A stretch of 64,000 bases of DNA from Ianthella basta (Eukaryota; Porifera; Demospongiae; Verongiida; Ianthellidae): the NCBI GenBank assembly GCA_964019415.1, contig OZ025868.1:14950491-15014490 (forward strand), written 5' to 3'. The notes under the pieces are model-generated. The model did not search any database. It saw only the letters and a list, made by a program, of their open reading frames with translations, and was not told the DNA's origin. Every line of letters starts with the position of its first letter. Within the stretch, counting starts at the first letter, position 1. The position numbers were made by a program, and so were the translations under genes. This document shows, one piece after another, positions 1 to 35,933 of this stretch.

Positions 1-560
1 TCACTGTCCATACTCCCATCACTACTGATCATTGCCCAAGTACTTCATCTCCTTTACTTGTTCCACTCTCTCACCCTTAACTTTGACATTACACACCTCA
101 TACTTTCTTCCAACTCTCATAACCCTCATTTTTTGCCAGTTTGTGTTCATTCCCCATTCATCCAATCTCTCATTCAGCTCCTGCAAATTGTGTTGTAGTG
201 CTTTCTCAGTCTCCGCCAGCATCACCAGGTCATCTGCAAATAATAATACCTCCAACTGCCCTGTAGATAGCTGTACACTGCCATAGAACTTCTTTCTTGC
301 TTCTGTCACTATTCTGTCAATAAAGATGTTAAAAAGCCACGGGGATAGGGGACAATCCTGCCTTACTCCACTCTTAACCTGAAATCATGATGATTCCCTT
401 CCTCCTACTCTCACTCTCACCCAACCATCTTCATACAGACTCTGAACTGCTACTAACAACTTTCCACTCACACCATAATCTTTTAGAGCCACCCACAGCT
501 CCTCTCTGCTTACACTATCATAGGCTTTCTCCAAATCTACGAATGCTGCATATACCAGGT
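1..560 (-). mobile_element. Non-LTR retrotransposon reverse transcriptase fragment
   Basis: Read on the minus strand, 560 down to about 22 encodes the central part of a non-LTR reverse transcriptase: an FVDLEKAYDSV block (palm motif A), then a GVRQDCPLSPWLFN block, then LLFADDLVML with the catalytic FADD intact, then a WQKMRVM and MKYLG tail. One in-frame TGA lies between the first two blocks (near 388), so this is a dead fragment. The endonuclease part and 3' tail are not in the window. It resembles the LINE at 48521-51553 in type, but the catalytic residues differ. It is cut at the window edge. Confidence 0.85.
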
Positions 561-848
561 AAGATATAAAGGTACGTATAATAAGCTATAATATATAAAT
601 AATTAATTTTGGTCACAATTAAGTGAAATGTGTGAGTGTTTGTTGTATACATTTACGTCATATATAATATTATGCATTATACGTGTGTACATGTGTTGTA
701 TGCATTGTATGACAGTGTACATGTATTATTAATTGTGTGTTGTGAGTTTTGTATAACATGTGTACATGTGTTTTGTACGTATACATGTTGCTGTCCTTTT
801 TTGTGTGTGAAGATTGTATTCACCTCACTCTGTCCCAGTGATAGTGTT
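561..848. other. AT-rich spacer, nothing recognised
   Basis: A TG- and AT-rich stretch between the RT fragment and the inverted repeat. No gene, splice-bounded exon or transposon end is seen. Open frames here are short and low-complexity. Confidence 0.5.
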
Positions 849-1322
<474 letters not shown>

Positions 1323-1629
1323 ACGTAGAGGCGATAGTGACGTACTACACACCTGTCAGCCTGCCACAATATGTTCAATACAGCCCTACATATAATTATT
1401 TGCACACATTTTACATATGGTATCATGTTTACATTACCATTACATTCCTCTATGCTGGTAACACTAATTATAATATTTATAGTATATATAGTATTATATA
1501 TATAATCTCCTCTCTGCTAATAACACTGATTATATAGCCCAGTCCAGCTGCTCTTCTGTCCACCACTTGTAGCCTATCCTATACTGACTCTGCAGCTGTT
1601 ACACTGTCTTTGTGACCCTGTGTCCTCAG

Positions 1630-2058
1630 ATTAGAGATGGTAACTGTCTCAATGTCCACATCATTTTGGATGACCCAGTTGGTAACAGCTACATACAGGT
1701 ATGAAGAGTAGAGGACCTACTCTGTGTTCTCTAACACATGCACTGTACAAGTGACCTTGTGAAAGGACAGTGACGTGACTCATCACCCATCTAGCTACCC
1801 CTCACTTCTACCTTCCTCACCCTCTGCCCGGCCCTCCTTATACCCTCACCTCTGCCCTCCTCACCCCCCTCCACTCTCATTACCCTCACTTCCACACTTC
1901 CCACACTCACTACACTCTCCTCATTCTCCCCTCCGCCCTCCTCTCCCCATCAGAATGTGTATGCGCCTGAAGAAGACCCTGAGCTGAAGGTGGAACACTA
2001 CACACGATCACCTAATCAGAATGAGTTGCTTGGACTGGATCAGATGAATGTGGACTGA
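1630..2058 (+). pseudogene. ZPR1: ZPR1 copy A: last two exons only
   Basis: Two exons match the end of the eukaryotic zinc-finger protein ZPR1, a translation-factor-associated and nuclear protein. Exon 1630-1698 encodes the second-domain core with ILDDPVGNSYIQ. Exon 1954-2058 encodes [13 protein letters not shown], then a C-terminal [10 protein letters not shown] and a TGA stop. Acceptor and donor sites (CAG and GTATGA) are conserved with copies B and C. Homology with the other copies stops near 1345, upstream of which the foldback element replaces the earlier exons. The reading frame is intact here, but the gene is only a 3' stub. Confidence 0.85.
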
Positions 2059-2307
2059 ACTCTGAACAGAAGCTGAAGCACAACTAGCTAGCTAGCTGGG
2101 TTGTGTCTAGCTAGCTACACCTTTAGCTGCATGTAGCTATGCTAGTTATGTGTGTATAGAGCTAGCTAGCTATGAACTATATTTTGAGATGCACAATTAT
2201 ATATAGCTACCGCAAAATACACAATGTAATAGTATGTATTCATGCAATGTGGCATGGCTTAGCTACCATTGATCATGAACTTGCAACGGGAACGGAAACC
2301 GATTAAA
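2059..2307. promoter_or_regulatory. ZPR1-to-receptor spacer, copy A
   Basis: A 249-bp spacer with many AGCTAGCT motifs, homologous to 9260-9523 and 37695-37904. It presumably holds the ZPR1 3' UTR and the receptor promoter. The GGGAAC repeat just before the ATG is degenerate here. Confidence 0.4.
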
Positions 2308-3237
2308 ATGGCTGAACCAATTGCAGGGGACACTCCGTGTCTGTGTACACGTCCCGAGCTGTCAGAGTTCTCAAGGTTTTTAGAGGATTCTGAATATCCG
2401 ACTGCAAGTAAAGGTGAGATTATACGTAGCTGGCTAGCTGTGCTCGTATACTTTGAAGTACGCTCCACCGCATAATTTATGATTTTCTAGTTCTCCGTTT
2501 CCTGTTCTTATATCTCTCAGCCCTGAAATCCCTCCACCTTGACAAGCACATTCTCTCGGTCGCGGAGTGTGCAGAATGTGCCAGACAGGGGTGGGGATGG
2601 TACGAACGCGCTGTCATTGTCATAGCGGCCAAACCTCCACACGATGTCCAGCGGACACTGGACATTATTCGTGAGCGGTCTGCGATGGCCAAGGATTCTT
2701 ATGACTTAAAAAAGTTAGCAGAACACCTCAGAAGTAAGACCAACAGTACACGTATAGATACATATAACAAGGTTATAAATGGTGTTGTGACGGTATGCAA
2801 GTGTGTGTTTGAGTTCCAGCCATGAACAGCCATTGCACTGTGATATGTGTCCTGTCAGCATGCCTCTGACATCTAGTGATGTAGAATGGTGTGCGCACGC
2901 TTTCATTTAGTTTGAAGCCAGTTCATGTTTGTCACATATGTAATTGAGTTTTGTGGGTAAAAGTTTATCATTGATTATTGGCTGTCATTCTAGTGAAGTG
3001 ACGTAAGGTCTTCTATGAACATGTTTCTGCCTATTTGTTATAGAATGAATGCAGGATTTTGTACATGATCTTGTATGTTATCTCACATCAGCCACTGTAG
3101 AATCGTCACTAACACTGTCATCCCTGCCTCCAATTGACATTTTGTGTCTCTCGTCTGGTTATTGTAGTTTCATGTTCCCTTGTTTACACTATGCATTGGC
3201 TCCTGCTGACTCCACCAGTCTTTGCACTATTTTCTTG
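2308..3237 (+). pseudogene. Receptor gene copy A: 5' exons only
   Basis: The exon 2308-2413 starts with ATG (MAEPIAGDTPC) and ends in phase 1 at GTGAGA. The exon 2521-2733 ([10 protein letters not shown]...) is phase 1-1 and matches exon 2 of G1 and G2. A third homologous exon begins at 3055 but has one extra T, which shifts it into a stop. The sequence then jumps at about 3236 from the cassette intron to the downstream ACTATTTTCTTG sequence, so the cassette's second exon is deleted. No ZU5 or later exons follow, so this is a truncated, broken copy. Confidence 0.75.
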
Positions 3238-4021
3238 TTAAACAACTCCTATACCCTGCATGCTTCATGCATTGATTCCCTTACAAACAGCCCCTTCAGT
3301 TTAGTGGTTCACACTTCCTTACCATTTCTCACCAGTACTGAACCTAGAGTTAGTAGGTCCATGTCTTACAGTAACCAAAACCATTCATTTAATTGTGAGC
3401 ATTCCGTAGACTCGCCCCGTAAAACTCCGTACGTACAGAACTCACTTATGTTAATCCATTTCGTCTAAAGGAGTCCAGTGGCGAAGACGCTAACCACCTT
3501 AGGTCACTCACCGTATTGCCGTGATATACTCTTCCAGGTTTGGCGAAGATTGGTGAAAAATTAGTGCACAACCAAACACGATCTTTTCACTATCTCTTAG
3601 ATATGGTGGCGACCATAAAAGTGGCAAGAACTCGGACCGAACGACCTTAAACCAAATTTCGGCTCGGCGAGGTTACTCACAGCCCCCCTCTTCGTAATCC
3701 TACCAAGTTTCGTGACGTTTTGTCTAGAATTGAAGGAGATTATCCCGGACAACAAAAATGTGCGTTACGTTTATTATACAAAATATGCTAGCTTCTCAGG
3801 CCTTTATCACTTTTACAAGTTGTGGTATACACCCAGCCTTGATGCACATTGAATAACACGTGGCTGAATTAAGTCACTTTTAGTGTTATTTTTGTGACAA
3901 CAGGCAAAATGGCCGCTGCTGAGATAATGTCAGACAATGGTATTTCACAGTCTGCCAATGTTAAGACTAGGTCTCTACATGTATGAATGCGTGATGCCAT
4001 GAGACTGATGTTAAAGGCAGT
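3238..4021. other. Receptor intron remnant, then unique sequence
   Basis: From 3238 to about 3375 it matches the tail of the cassette introns (as at 18411 or 41950). From about 3380 to 4021 it matches nothing else in the window. No gene is seen. Confidence 0.5.
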
Positions 4022-4921
4022 CTAGCGAATGTATAAGTCCACTGTTTTGATATAGATGTTTTCAGTGTCTAAATCTTCATCCAAACACACCCGAAACTCA
4101 ATGTCATTCCTTGTTGCATTCAGTTCTCTGTGAAACCAAGGAAGAAGGGGAGGATCAACCGGGAGTGACCAAATGTGCTGGCGTGGGGATCCATGTGTAA
4201 TGCTGATTCCGTCCAGGTATAGATCATCGATGGTTCGTTGGTATAGGATCCATTCCCTGAATGCATCGGGTGTGCCAAACTGGTGCGCCTGCACGCGTCC
4301 ACACACTTCACTGTACGATATATTATATATGTTGAAAGTGATGGAATCGCATCCATTCTCTGAGCTATGCTTGCAAAAGTTGCCATGATCGCTAATTTTC
4401 GTCAGAGGGTAGGGACAGTGAGAGCCGTTTTTGGAGACATTAATGTTAGCCACTTGTGTCCAGCCACCAACACTGCCACACAGAACGTCTTCCATGTTGC
4501 AGTACATCAAGTGAGCACCTCCCTCCTGTTCCCCCTCCACCCAATAGAAGCCCGAACGGCAGGTATTATCTGTGTTGTAGATTTCTGTACATGAGGATGC
4601 GGATCTGAGTGTTCCCAAGTCAGTGTTGTTACATTTTATAATGTTTTGTGCCGCAAGTTCAGTGTGAATGAGTTTACTGATATGGACCTTGATTTCTGTC
4701 TGCAACTCACTTATGTCTATCTCCTCTGGTGGTCCAGTGTCTCCTTTCTCTTCTGTACTGCTCTTCAACTTAAAACGGAGGGAGCCTCCGTTTGCAGCCA
4801 GAAGAGGATTGTGGCACTCTCCTTTTTCAAGTGTAGCCTTGCTCTGTGTCTGCCAAACACAAACTAGCAATAGCAGTAACCTCATAGTATTATCCTGGGC
4901 ACTGTGAGGTTCAATGAACAA
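4022..4921 (-). CDS. Secreted fibrinogen-like domain protein
   Basis: A single-exon frame of 299 codons. The likely true start is the second Met (residue 13, MRLLLLLVCVW), which gives a clean signal peptide; the upstream ATG would put a polar stretch in front of it. The mature part has a short helical segment, one collagen-like triplet run (KGDTGPP), and then a Cys-rich domain of fibrinogen-C-like type: CRSGFYWV, LMYCNMED, GGWTQVANIN, CGRVQAHQFGTPDAF, a DGISITHG block and RQHIWSL. This order is typical of a large family of secreted proteins in sponges and cnidarians, often of unknown function and possibly lectin-like. Several N-glycosylation sequons occur. It lies between receptor copies A and B in opposite orientation and has no paralogue in the window. 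Confidence 0.75.
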   Translation of the reverse strand: MFIEPHSAQDNTMRLLLLLVCVWQTQSKATLEKGECHNPLLAANGGSLRFKLKSSTEEKGDTGPPEEIDISELQTEIKVHISKLIHTELAAQNIIKCNNTDLGTLRSASSCTEIYNTDNTCRSGFYWVEGEQEGGAHLMYCNMEDVLCGSVGGWTQVANINVSKNGSHCPYPLTKISDHGNFCKHSSENGCDSITFNIYNISYSEVCGRVQAHQFGTPDAFREWILYQRTIDDLYLDGISITHGSPRQHIWSLPVDPPLLPWFHRELNATRNDIEFRVCLDEDLDTENIYIKTVDLYIR

Positions 4922-5698
4922 GTCTAGCCTGTGTCAAAAGTTGAATTAAAGCTCTAGAACTGTTTCTTGGACTTTCTCTGTTTAGGTGCCCACTTTAGAT
5001 TGCCCTGGAAACGGTTTCTCATTATTGACCAATCAGATCATGACTCCCATCATGTTTGAATTTTGTCTGCAGCTGCCAATGTTTGCTGTTTACACAACAA
5101 ACTCAAAACATCAAAACAAGTTTGGGAGATCAAAGGGAAGAGAAATCTGTAAAATGTTGTGGTGTTTGATACAAGCGAGTTCACGTTGCTAGTCCCATAA
5201 GCCATAGATAAATGTACGATGGGAAGTCAAAGTGATTTGAAGCCTGTATAGTCCGTTCATGTGTTTTTGGTAGTTGTGGATTTACATTGCCATCCCTTGT
5301 GTGTGGTAGTGTTGAATGCCTGACTTAAACTACGTACGTATGGGTTAGTGGTTTACTTTGGAAGCTCTGCACTTTGGACTACACTAGTTAGGCTCAATTA
5401 GTCCAGTAATCACCTTTCATATCTTCAATTACCATATGTATCTGTGCATACGAGTGGCTTGTACATATGTACGTGTGTATGTGATTGATGTGATGACGTA
5501 GCTACACCACCAGATTGTGTACCACGCATTACCACTGATTGTAGGTTGTATCTTATATTCATGTACATACATACATTGAACTGACTTGTCCTCCTACCCC
5601 TCCCCTTTCCTCCCCTCCCTCACTCCTCTCCCACCTCCCCTTTTCCTACTCCTCCCATCCTCACCTCCCCCTCCACTTCCCCCACCCCTCCCCCGCAG
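4922..5698. other. Intergenic / upstream of ZPR1 copy B
   Basis: This should hold the first ZPR1 exon, which encodes the first Cys pair of zinc finger 1. I could not find a CMNC-type exon here. It ends in a strong C-rich polypyrimidine tract (5590-5698) before the first recognisable ZPR1 exon. Confidence 0.5.
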
Positions 5699-9196
<3,498 letters not shown>

Positions 9197-9259
9197 CACT
9201 ACACACGATCACCTGATCAGAATGAGCTGCTTGGACTGGATCAGATGAATGTGGACTGA

Positions 9260-9523
9260 ACTCTGAACGGAAACTGAAGCACAACTAGCTAGCTAGCTGG
9301 GTTGAGTCTAGCTAGCTACACCTTTAGCTGCATGTACCTAGCTAGCTATGTGTGTATACAGCTAGCTATGAATTATGATTTTAAGATGTATGTAGCTACC
9401 GCAAATATACACAAATATACACAACATGTACGTATATTGTATTCATGCAATGTGGCATAGCTTGCTTACCGCCTACCGCGTACCGGTATAACTTGCGCGC
9501 AACGGGAACGGGAACGGATTAAA
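9260..9523. promoter_or_regulatory. Probable promoter of receptor gene G1
   Basis: A 264-bp spacer between ZPR1 and the G1 start. It holds AGCTAGCT-rich sequence and, just before the ATG, two GGGAAC units (about 9504-9515). Its position and conservation with 37695-37904 suggest a promoter; no TATA box is evident. Confidence 0.4.
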
Positions 9524-28954
<19,431 letters not shown>

Positions 28955-30138
28955 ACTTATGTAATCGCACAGCTACATATACATGAAAGGTTCTGAGCTT
29001 ACTGGCCGTCTGGCATTGCTGTGCACTCAACTTGGACGGGCCCATGTTTGTGTAAACTCACATCTTCATGAAAGTAAACAAGAAGCTGAGAACACAACAC
29101 AACGATGATGATGTGTGTACCTAAAACAAGCATGCAACGTGCAAGAGAGTGCTGTTGACAGTTTTTGTGTTAACATGATTGCTCCATTCCTAAATCTGCC
29201 ATTGCATGTAGCACAGTGGTGATAAATTAAGTGCCCTGAGGTGAATGTAAGTGATAACAGGCTAATGCATACAGTAATCACTGAATGTTTCGTGTGGAAA
29301 TTGTTGTGTGGTATTTGGTATTGACCGGTTTTGTAGTCTAAGCCACTCACAATATTTCAACCCATGCAGTTTTGTATAACTACAGAACAGAATACAGTTA
29401 TTTCCAGGAGCATAAAGTATGACTGTATGGCTGTATCTTTTCCTCATTCTCCAACCTTTGCCTGCATACAGAAACTACATAGGGGAGCGATAAAAGTTGA
29501 CAACACTTTGATCACTGCCGACTGTGGCTTAGTTTGTAAACAAAAATAGACGAATAGTGAATGTTCACGCAATTGTTGGAGGTTGTATGACAAGAGACTT
29601 GATTATCGATGACTTTTGTCTATATATGAGAGATTGAAAGCAAGCAATAGCAGTGGTTATCACGCATTTACAGTGTTTTGCCAGCAGTATATAATCTCTT
29701 GTGAGGGCACACAATGCCAACTTTGACTGCTCCTACATAAGCGCACTGGGCTCTCTGATCATGTTGATCAACCAGAAGGTACAATTTGGCTTCCTACCCT
29801 CTTGAAACTGAGCACGGCCATTGCCAGCCCTATACTGTGACTGTATAATGTGCTTGGTGTCCTTTGCACTTGCATCATAACTTGTGGTGGGTGTGAAATT
29901 ATGATTTTCACTCCTGTACTATGTGGGCGGAGCCAGCCTTGCATAATTACCAGACCTACTTCCTGTCAATTTCAGTGTACAAAATCTTCTTTTGTTTCAG
30001 TGTACAGGAGTTCAACAAGTGAAATTTTGTATTCAATAGATGGCAGCATGTTTGCTGCTCAAAACAAACTTATGAAAGAGACACTACAAAATTTCTAGTC
30101 ATATTAGTGTTGAAGTTTTACTTAATTTGCTCAGTTGC
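28955..30138. other. Spacer between G1 and copy M
   Basis: Probably the G1 3' UTR followed by intergenic sequence. No AATAAA is evident close to the stop. Short open frames here have no recognisable homology. Confidence 0.4.
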
Positions 30139-30708
30139 ACGAACCAATTCATCATGCTTCTACTCTGAATTATTCAGAGTCACAATTGACGTCCTCACTG
30201 GAAGAAGTCAGTGGTTCTCTGAAGACAGAGGTCAGGAGCACAGAGGAGCTACAACTGTTGTAGATGTCGTGTAGCGCTCTTTACCGTCTCTTCCACTATC
30301 CCAGGTCTCCAGTCAGCAGGCAGGTGGTGGATCCGATCCATCCGAGAGAAAGGACACCTCTGGCATACAGGGTGAGTGATGTGAATTGACTGTTGGGTTT
30401 CTCCACTCCATAGAAGTGGAAGTTTTGAGGATAAACATTACAAATCTTTAGAAGAGCCCTTTTAGAATAGAATTATTTTTATAAGTTCCATGCATGTGTT
30501 CTGAATCAACCATTTACCTGGACACACGACATTGGCACCTGGTGTAGAGTATGTGTGTTTTAGTGAGGAAACGATGGTGAGGGTGGCCATGTATATATGG
30601 ATGTGTGGACAACTGCTATCAGGTGAATACCTCCTACGTTAAAGTGATCAAGGTAACTCTCATAATGCCTTTGCAGTAGTGGTGCCAAAGGATGGAGATT
30701 TGTAGGTA

Positions 30709-31282
30709 CAGTGGAACACAGCCTTGCAGACACCCCTGAAAAGCGGACACCTTGACTATGCGGACATTTTCTAAAGTCCCAACGATTAGCCCTATGCTAC
30801 CTGTATAAAGTTCCCCTTGAAATGCGGACACCCCGTTATTCCGTATTGCGGACAGCGCCCTGTGCACCGCCCTATACAACTCTGTATAAACCTCACCCGA
30901 TAATCCAGGCATTTCGATCAGCTGCCAGAAAATGGCTGCTCCCTGATTTGCACCGCTACCTCTGACAAGTGAAAAGAACAGTACAGAAGTTGGCCAGTGC
31001 CGCAAACTGTCTATATTAAGTGGTTTGAAAGTATCTTTAACATGAGAACGTTCAGCTCAAACAGGTACCCTTTAGAATCGTCTTCAGTAATGATGCGTGA
31101 GTCGAGTACTCGAGCGAAACACCTCTGCCTTTACAAATACGTCTTTTTTGATATTTTTTATGCATACTACATGATTGTTTTAACATACGAGCATATAAGC
31201 CGTACATCTGAAATGCAGACGCCCCTATAATCAGGGCACTTCTCTTGTTCTCAAGGGTGTCCGCATTATAGAGGTTCCACTG
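30709..31282. mobile_element. 574-bp MITE with CAGTGGAAC termini
   Basis: Starts CAGTGGAACACAGCC and ends GAGGTTCCACTG, flanked by TA (30707-30708, 31283-31284). Contains repeated GCGGACACC blocks near both ends. Empty sites are present in G1 (about 23171, GTAGGTATAACC) and G2 (about 54565). Related to the element at 25410. Confidence 0.9.
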
Positions 31283-31490
31283 TATATAGCCTTCCATGGA
31301 GATTTCTTCTACCTGCTGAATGTTTCAATGTTGAGACAGTTTTAGATGTAGATAGTAAATCGTTGCTAAAGGAACTTTCTACAGTTGAAGCTAGCTCGCA
31401 AATGGCTTAGACATTTCCTGCTTTACAGTATCACCATGCAGGGTCTATACTGCACTTGTGATTGTGTTACTGCATGTCTTTCCATATTAG

Positions 31491-32089
31491 CTGATGAAGC
31501 CACTTTGAAGGACCTCTGTTGGGTCCCATTTGATGTCAAGACCTTGCCAATTGAAGCTAAAGGTGGCATCTTGTACTTGCAGCCTACAAGTGGAGAGTTG
31601 GGTGGGACGGATGACATTACAATCTCTGTAGAAGTACCTCCAGATGCTGTTCGTGTTACTGACAGAGTGAAGATGCACTATGCTGTCATTCCCCATGGTC
31701 CTTTTATTCTGCCAAAGGGGTACCAACTGGGCAGTATGGCTGTATATATCTACTACAATGGACAACATGTCACCAAGCCCCTCATCCTCCGGCTCCCACA
31801 TTGGTATGGTGGGGAGGACCATACCACGGATGGCCTGTCCTTTGCTGTTGCTCCCCACTCCCTTAAGGAAGGTAAGAGAGAGTACCACTTTCAACTGATT
31901 GAAGGAGGCAACTTTTCACAGCACCAGCAGTACGGGATCTACCACATCAATGGCCACAGCTCCTTGTTTGCGGAAGTAATCAAGGAGGATGCTACTTCAG
32001 TTTACCTTGCTACACAGTGGGAGAAGCGACTTGAAAGAGAGACCCAGAACCGAATTGTGATTACACACTACAGCAGATTGTGGCCAGAG
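31491..32089 (+). CDS. M ZU5 exon, open
   Basis: 599 nt, the same length and phase as in G1 and G2, without stops. Keeps the NGHSSLFAEV strand. Joined to UPA exons at 32176 and 32550 in the correct phases. Listed separately because it could be an alternatively used exon or an expressed fragment. Confidence 0.6.
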
Positions 32090-32340
32090 GTATTCAATTA
32101 GTACATTTTGTTATGTGACATGGTACTTTATGACTCTGCACGTGTGTGTGTTTTACCTCACTGCATGCTTTGCAGATTTTGAAAGAAAACTGGCAGAGCT
32201 GGCAAAAGAAGGAGGGCATTTCGGTACAATTTGCATTTGCAAAAAATTGGTTCCCATGGTCATCAAGCGGTAGGGTTTGTGGGGAGCTATCAAAGGAAGA
32301 GGGACAAGGATGGACTGCCCAGTTGATGGGAGCAAACTCA

Positions 32341-32450
32341 GTATGTGTTGTGTGTGTGTATGTGTGTGTGTGTGTGTGTGTGTGTACGTGTGTGTGTGTG
32401 TGTGTGCGTGTGTGATGTGTGGGTGTGGGTGTGGGTGTGTGTATGTGAGG
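32341..32450. repeat. GT/TG-rich tract at UPA donor of M
   Basis: Begins at the donor of exon 32176-32340 (GTATGTGTTGTG). Same position as in G2 (55827). Confidence 0.85.
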
Positions 32451-32959
32451 CTTTTGTGAGTGGATTTGTTTAGCTGAAAGAAAGCTGTATTTAACTTGAG
32501 GAAGCATAGCATAAGAATTAATATAATATTTGTTTTTCATTTCTTGCAGGTTGACCAGGATGAGGTTGCTCTTGATCGATATGGTGAGAAGTTGAAAGAT
32601 GCTGTTGCTAGTGAGGACTACCCACCGTCTATCTGCTATTCTGTGAGGTACGAAGCACTTCCCTTTCCACCTCCTGACTTTGAGCAACCCTCTTCGGAAA
32701 AGCTGAAAGTTAGCTTGACTGGGACACATAAGCCAGTTGTTTCTTTTCCAATCACAGTGTACACCGCTAGAGGTGAGTATATTTCTTGCATTGAGGCTTC
32801 TATGTTTGATCACTTATTGCATGCAATGCAGCGATATACGTATTATATGTTTCATATTAATTCTTTGATCAATTAGAGGCCTTGGCATCCATTTTGTTCC
32901 AGGTATTTTGTTTGAGCATGATTGGGTAATTACGACTTGATCCCCTAGCCTAAAAATGG

Positions 32960-33160
<201 letters not shown>

Positions 33161-33296
33161 GCGGGTGTTCAGCATAAGTGTGGGTGGTATACAATTGTTT
33201 GTATGTGTCCACACATGTTGCCTTTGTGCTTGATGATGTTGATTGTATACTCCACTTGTGCTTATTATTGTGAGTTTAAGTAGTGTACATTTAGTT

Positions 33297-33540
33297 TCAC
33301 TATTCATGGCTATGGGCCAACATGTTAGTCAGTAAGTGTATACTGTATAGTGCTTGGGCATTTCAGATATGTGGTAATGGTCTGCTTGTATACTACCTAC
33401 CTGTATTGTGGGTCCTTCTTGGAGCACTTCTGGCTTCAACTAGTCAGTAGCCAATGGGGTCGGCTTCCCAATTTCAACCTAGTGTCCCACAACAATTCAA
33501 CCAAACTAACAAGTTCTGTAGACAAAGGCACATGATAATT
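33297..33540. repeat. Intronic repeat R, copy 2
   Basis: Homologous to 27431 and 57247. A further fragment is at about 34105-34300 (CACTGCTTCAACTAGTCAAC...). Confidence 0.6.
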
Positions 33541-33680
33541 GCAGTTGTACACCACATGGGACTGTGTGTGTGAGTGTGTGCGTGCGTACGTGCGTGCGTG
33601 CGTGCGTGCGTGTATGGCTATGGGAAGATATGAATGAATTTGCCGCCTTCATGCTGAACGAGCTTCAAGGAGGTTGGTAC

Positions 33681-35752
33681 AACTGTGTGATCATTGCCCC
33701 AAAATGTGAGAGTGTGTAATTCTATGCGTTTGCACCTATCTGCCAGTCTCATATAGCCAAGGCTACCAGTTTGCTCCGTCTCATCAGAGACCTTATTGAG
33801 AAAGGTCAAAGGTCAATGGCCGAGCATTTGAAATAATGTCTTTAACTTGGTTGAATTACATTTGAGGGCTCCTACATTATCTTATTGTCAGTGTAACAAT
33901 ACTACCATATAGTAGGAAATTTTTGTGGGAGAATATTTTGTGAATTTTGTGGATAGATTAAGATTTGCCAAAATATTCTCCATGAACATTTTGCATTAAC
34001 CCTATGTTTTAATATGTTTGGTACCTGTGACGAACTGAGACAAGATGATGACTTATAGCCTAGCTCACTCAGGTGACAGGCAACTACAACACAACAGCTG
34101 TGTACACTCAGAAATCACTGCTTCAACTAGTCAACAGTCAACAATGTTGGCTTCCCAATCTGAACCCAGTGTCCCCGCAACAATTCAATCAAACTAACGA
34201 ATTCTGTAGACAAAGGCACATGATAATTGCAGTTGTACACTAGATGGGAAACAAACGCATTTATGTTGATAACATTATGGAAGGATGAATGAATGAGTGC
34301 ATTGTACAGACTCAGTACTTCATGATATTTATAAAACGCTCCATAACAATGTTGCTCTGTGATTTAGAGACTTTACGATTTCCTACATGTTGCTGCTGTT
34401 TTACATGGAAACATCACGAAATGTCATAAATATCTCGTGATCCCATGTTCAGGTTAATTCTTAAGTATGCGTGCAACATTTTACAGCTAGACCCTTACTA
34501 GATGTAAGAAATAATCATTATTGATCGCCACACTTTTCACTCTTTTTTGCTTGTTTACCATTTTGTGAGTTGAATTGTGTAGAACGACGTCTTGTGCAAC
34601 TACGGAAATGCCTGTTTTGCGGGGTTGTTAGTCTTCCATAAAGTATAACTGCCATTTCTAAGTGATCGTAAGCCTTGTGCTTACCATGTTGTTCCTAGCC
34701 TTTTCGATGTATGTATACACCAGATGCCTTCATTCACGTGGCTAGAGATTGGCAAGGTATTGCTGAATCAACTAGCAAAATGTTCCAGTCTCCTTCACTG
34801 ACTCAGAGCGGGACAGTGCTGTTTTACGTATGCTGTTACTTCCAGAACATCCTCTAAATTGAAAGGCATGCTAGTGTCAGTTCTACCAGAGCAATCTATG
34901 GTTAAACTAACTGGAGTTTTGCTTCCATTGCAACTTTTTGACAGTGTTATCTCACCCTACTTAAACCCACTAGGACCCAATTTCAAACTTTGCACACATG
35001 TACCGTGAGCCCAACTAAAAAAAATGGCAGCTACATTCAAGCACCGTAGTTTGCCTTTCAGTGGCTCCTGCCTTTCTACGTGCAAAATGTTGACATCGGG
35101 TGTTGTATTCCATGGTACTGTTCCTTTGAAATCTTAATGGGTTAAGTAGTCTTTGTATTCTAACGTTTCTTTCTTCCCCGTTCACTTGTATGTGAACCTG
35201 TAGCACAGTGACATCACACAGACATTTGGGGCTAGGCGTGTATGGTAATCTTAAGAATTAAGATCTCTGTTACCTCTGTGAGTGTGCCCTTGTGTGTTTG
35301 CTTCCAATTATTACTGCTTACACACTGCCTTCCTTCTCCCTTCACTGCTCCTGTCTACTCAGGACCATGACTTGGTTGATTGCAGCAGTGCTCACCATGA
35401 TGACATTGTACATTTTACCTTATCTGTTTTATACACTCACGGTGTGTGTGTAATTTGAGTATTTATATCTATTTGTGTTGGTCACAAAGTTTGGTTGTTG
35501 GTTTAGGAACTACATGACATCCTTGGAACTACTTGCTGTATTCTAGTATTAATTTGTATTACTTGCACTGTATATATTTATCTCTACGCAGTGTTTGTAA
35601 TACATGTACTCATTTTGTTTTATTTACACCAACTGTTACTTCATGAGTTCATCAGTCCTCTGACTGTGTGGTGTTGTTTAAGTGCATCTTATGACATTGC
35701 ATGTTTGTAGTATGTATCAATTTTTATATACATACGTATGTCAATGTGTGTG

Positions 35753-35756
<4 letters not shown>
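33681..35756. other. Spacer between M and ZPR1 copy C
   Basis: Holds a decayed MITE-like region (33900-34010, CCATATAGTAGG...), a fragment of repeat R, and otherwise unique sequence. No gene seen. The N-terminal ZPR1 exons that copy B has are absent here. Confidence 0.5.
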
Positions 35757-35815
<59 letters not shown>

Positions 35816-35847
35816 ACGTGTGCATGCATGAGCGTGAGCGCACGTGC

Positions 35848-35881
<34 letters not shown>
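35757..35881. repeat. (GT)n tract before ZPR1 copy C
   Basis: Two GT runs separated by a GCGTACGTGTGCATG stretch. They directly precede the first remaining exon of copy C, at the position of the TG-rich intron in copy B. Confidence 0.9.
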
Positions 35882-35884
<3 letters not shown>

Positions 35885-35933
35885 ACACCAGTAAGTCTAG
35901 TGGTCCAGCCCTTTAGCTTGACAGTCCCTCCAG

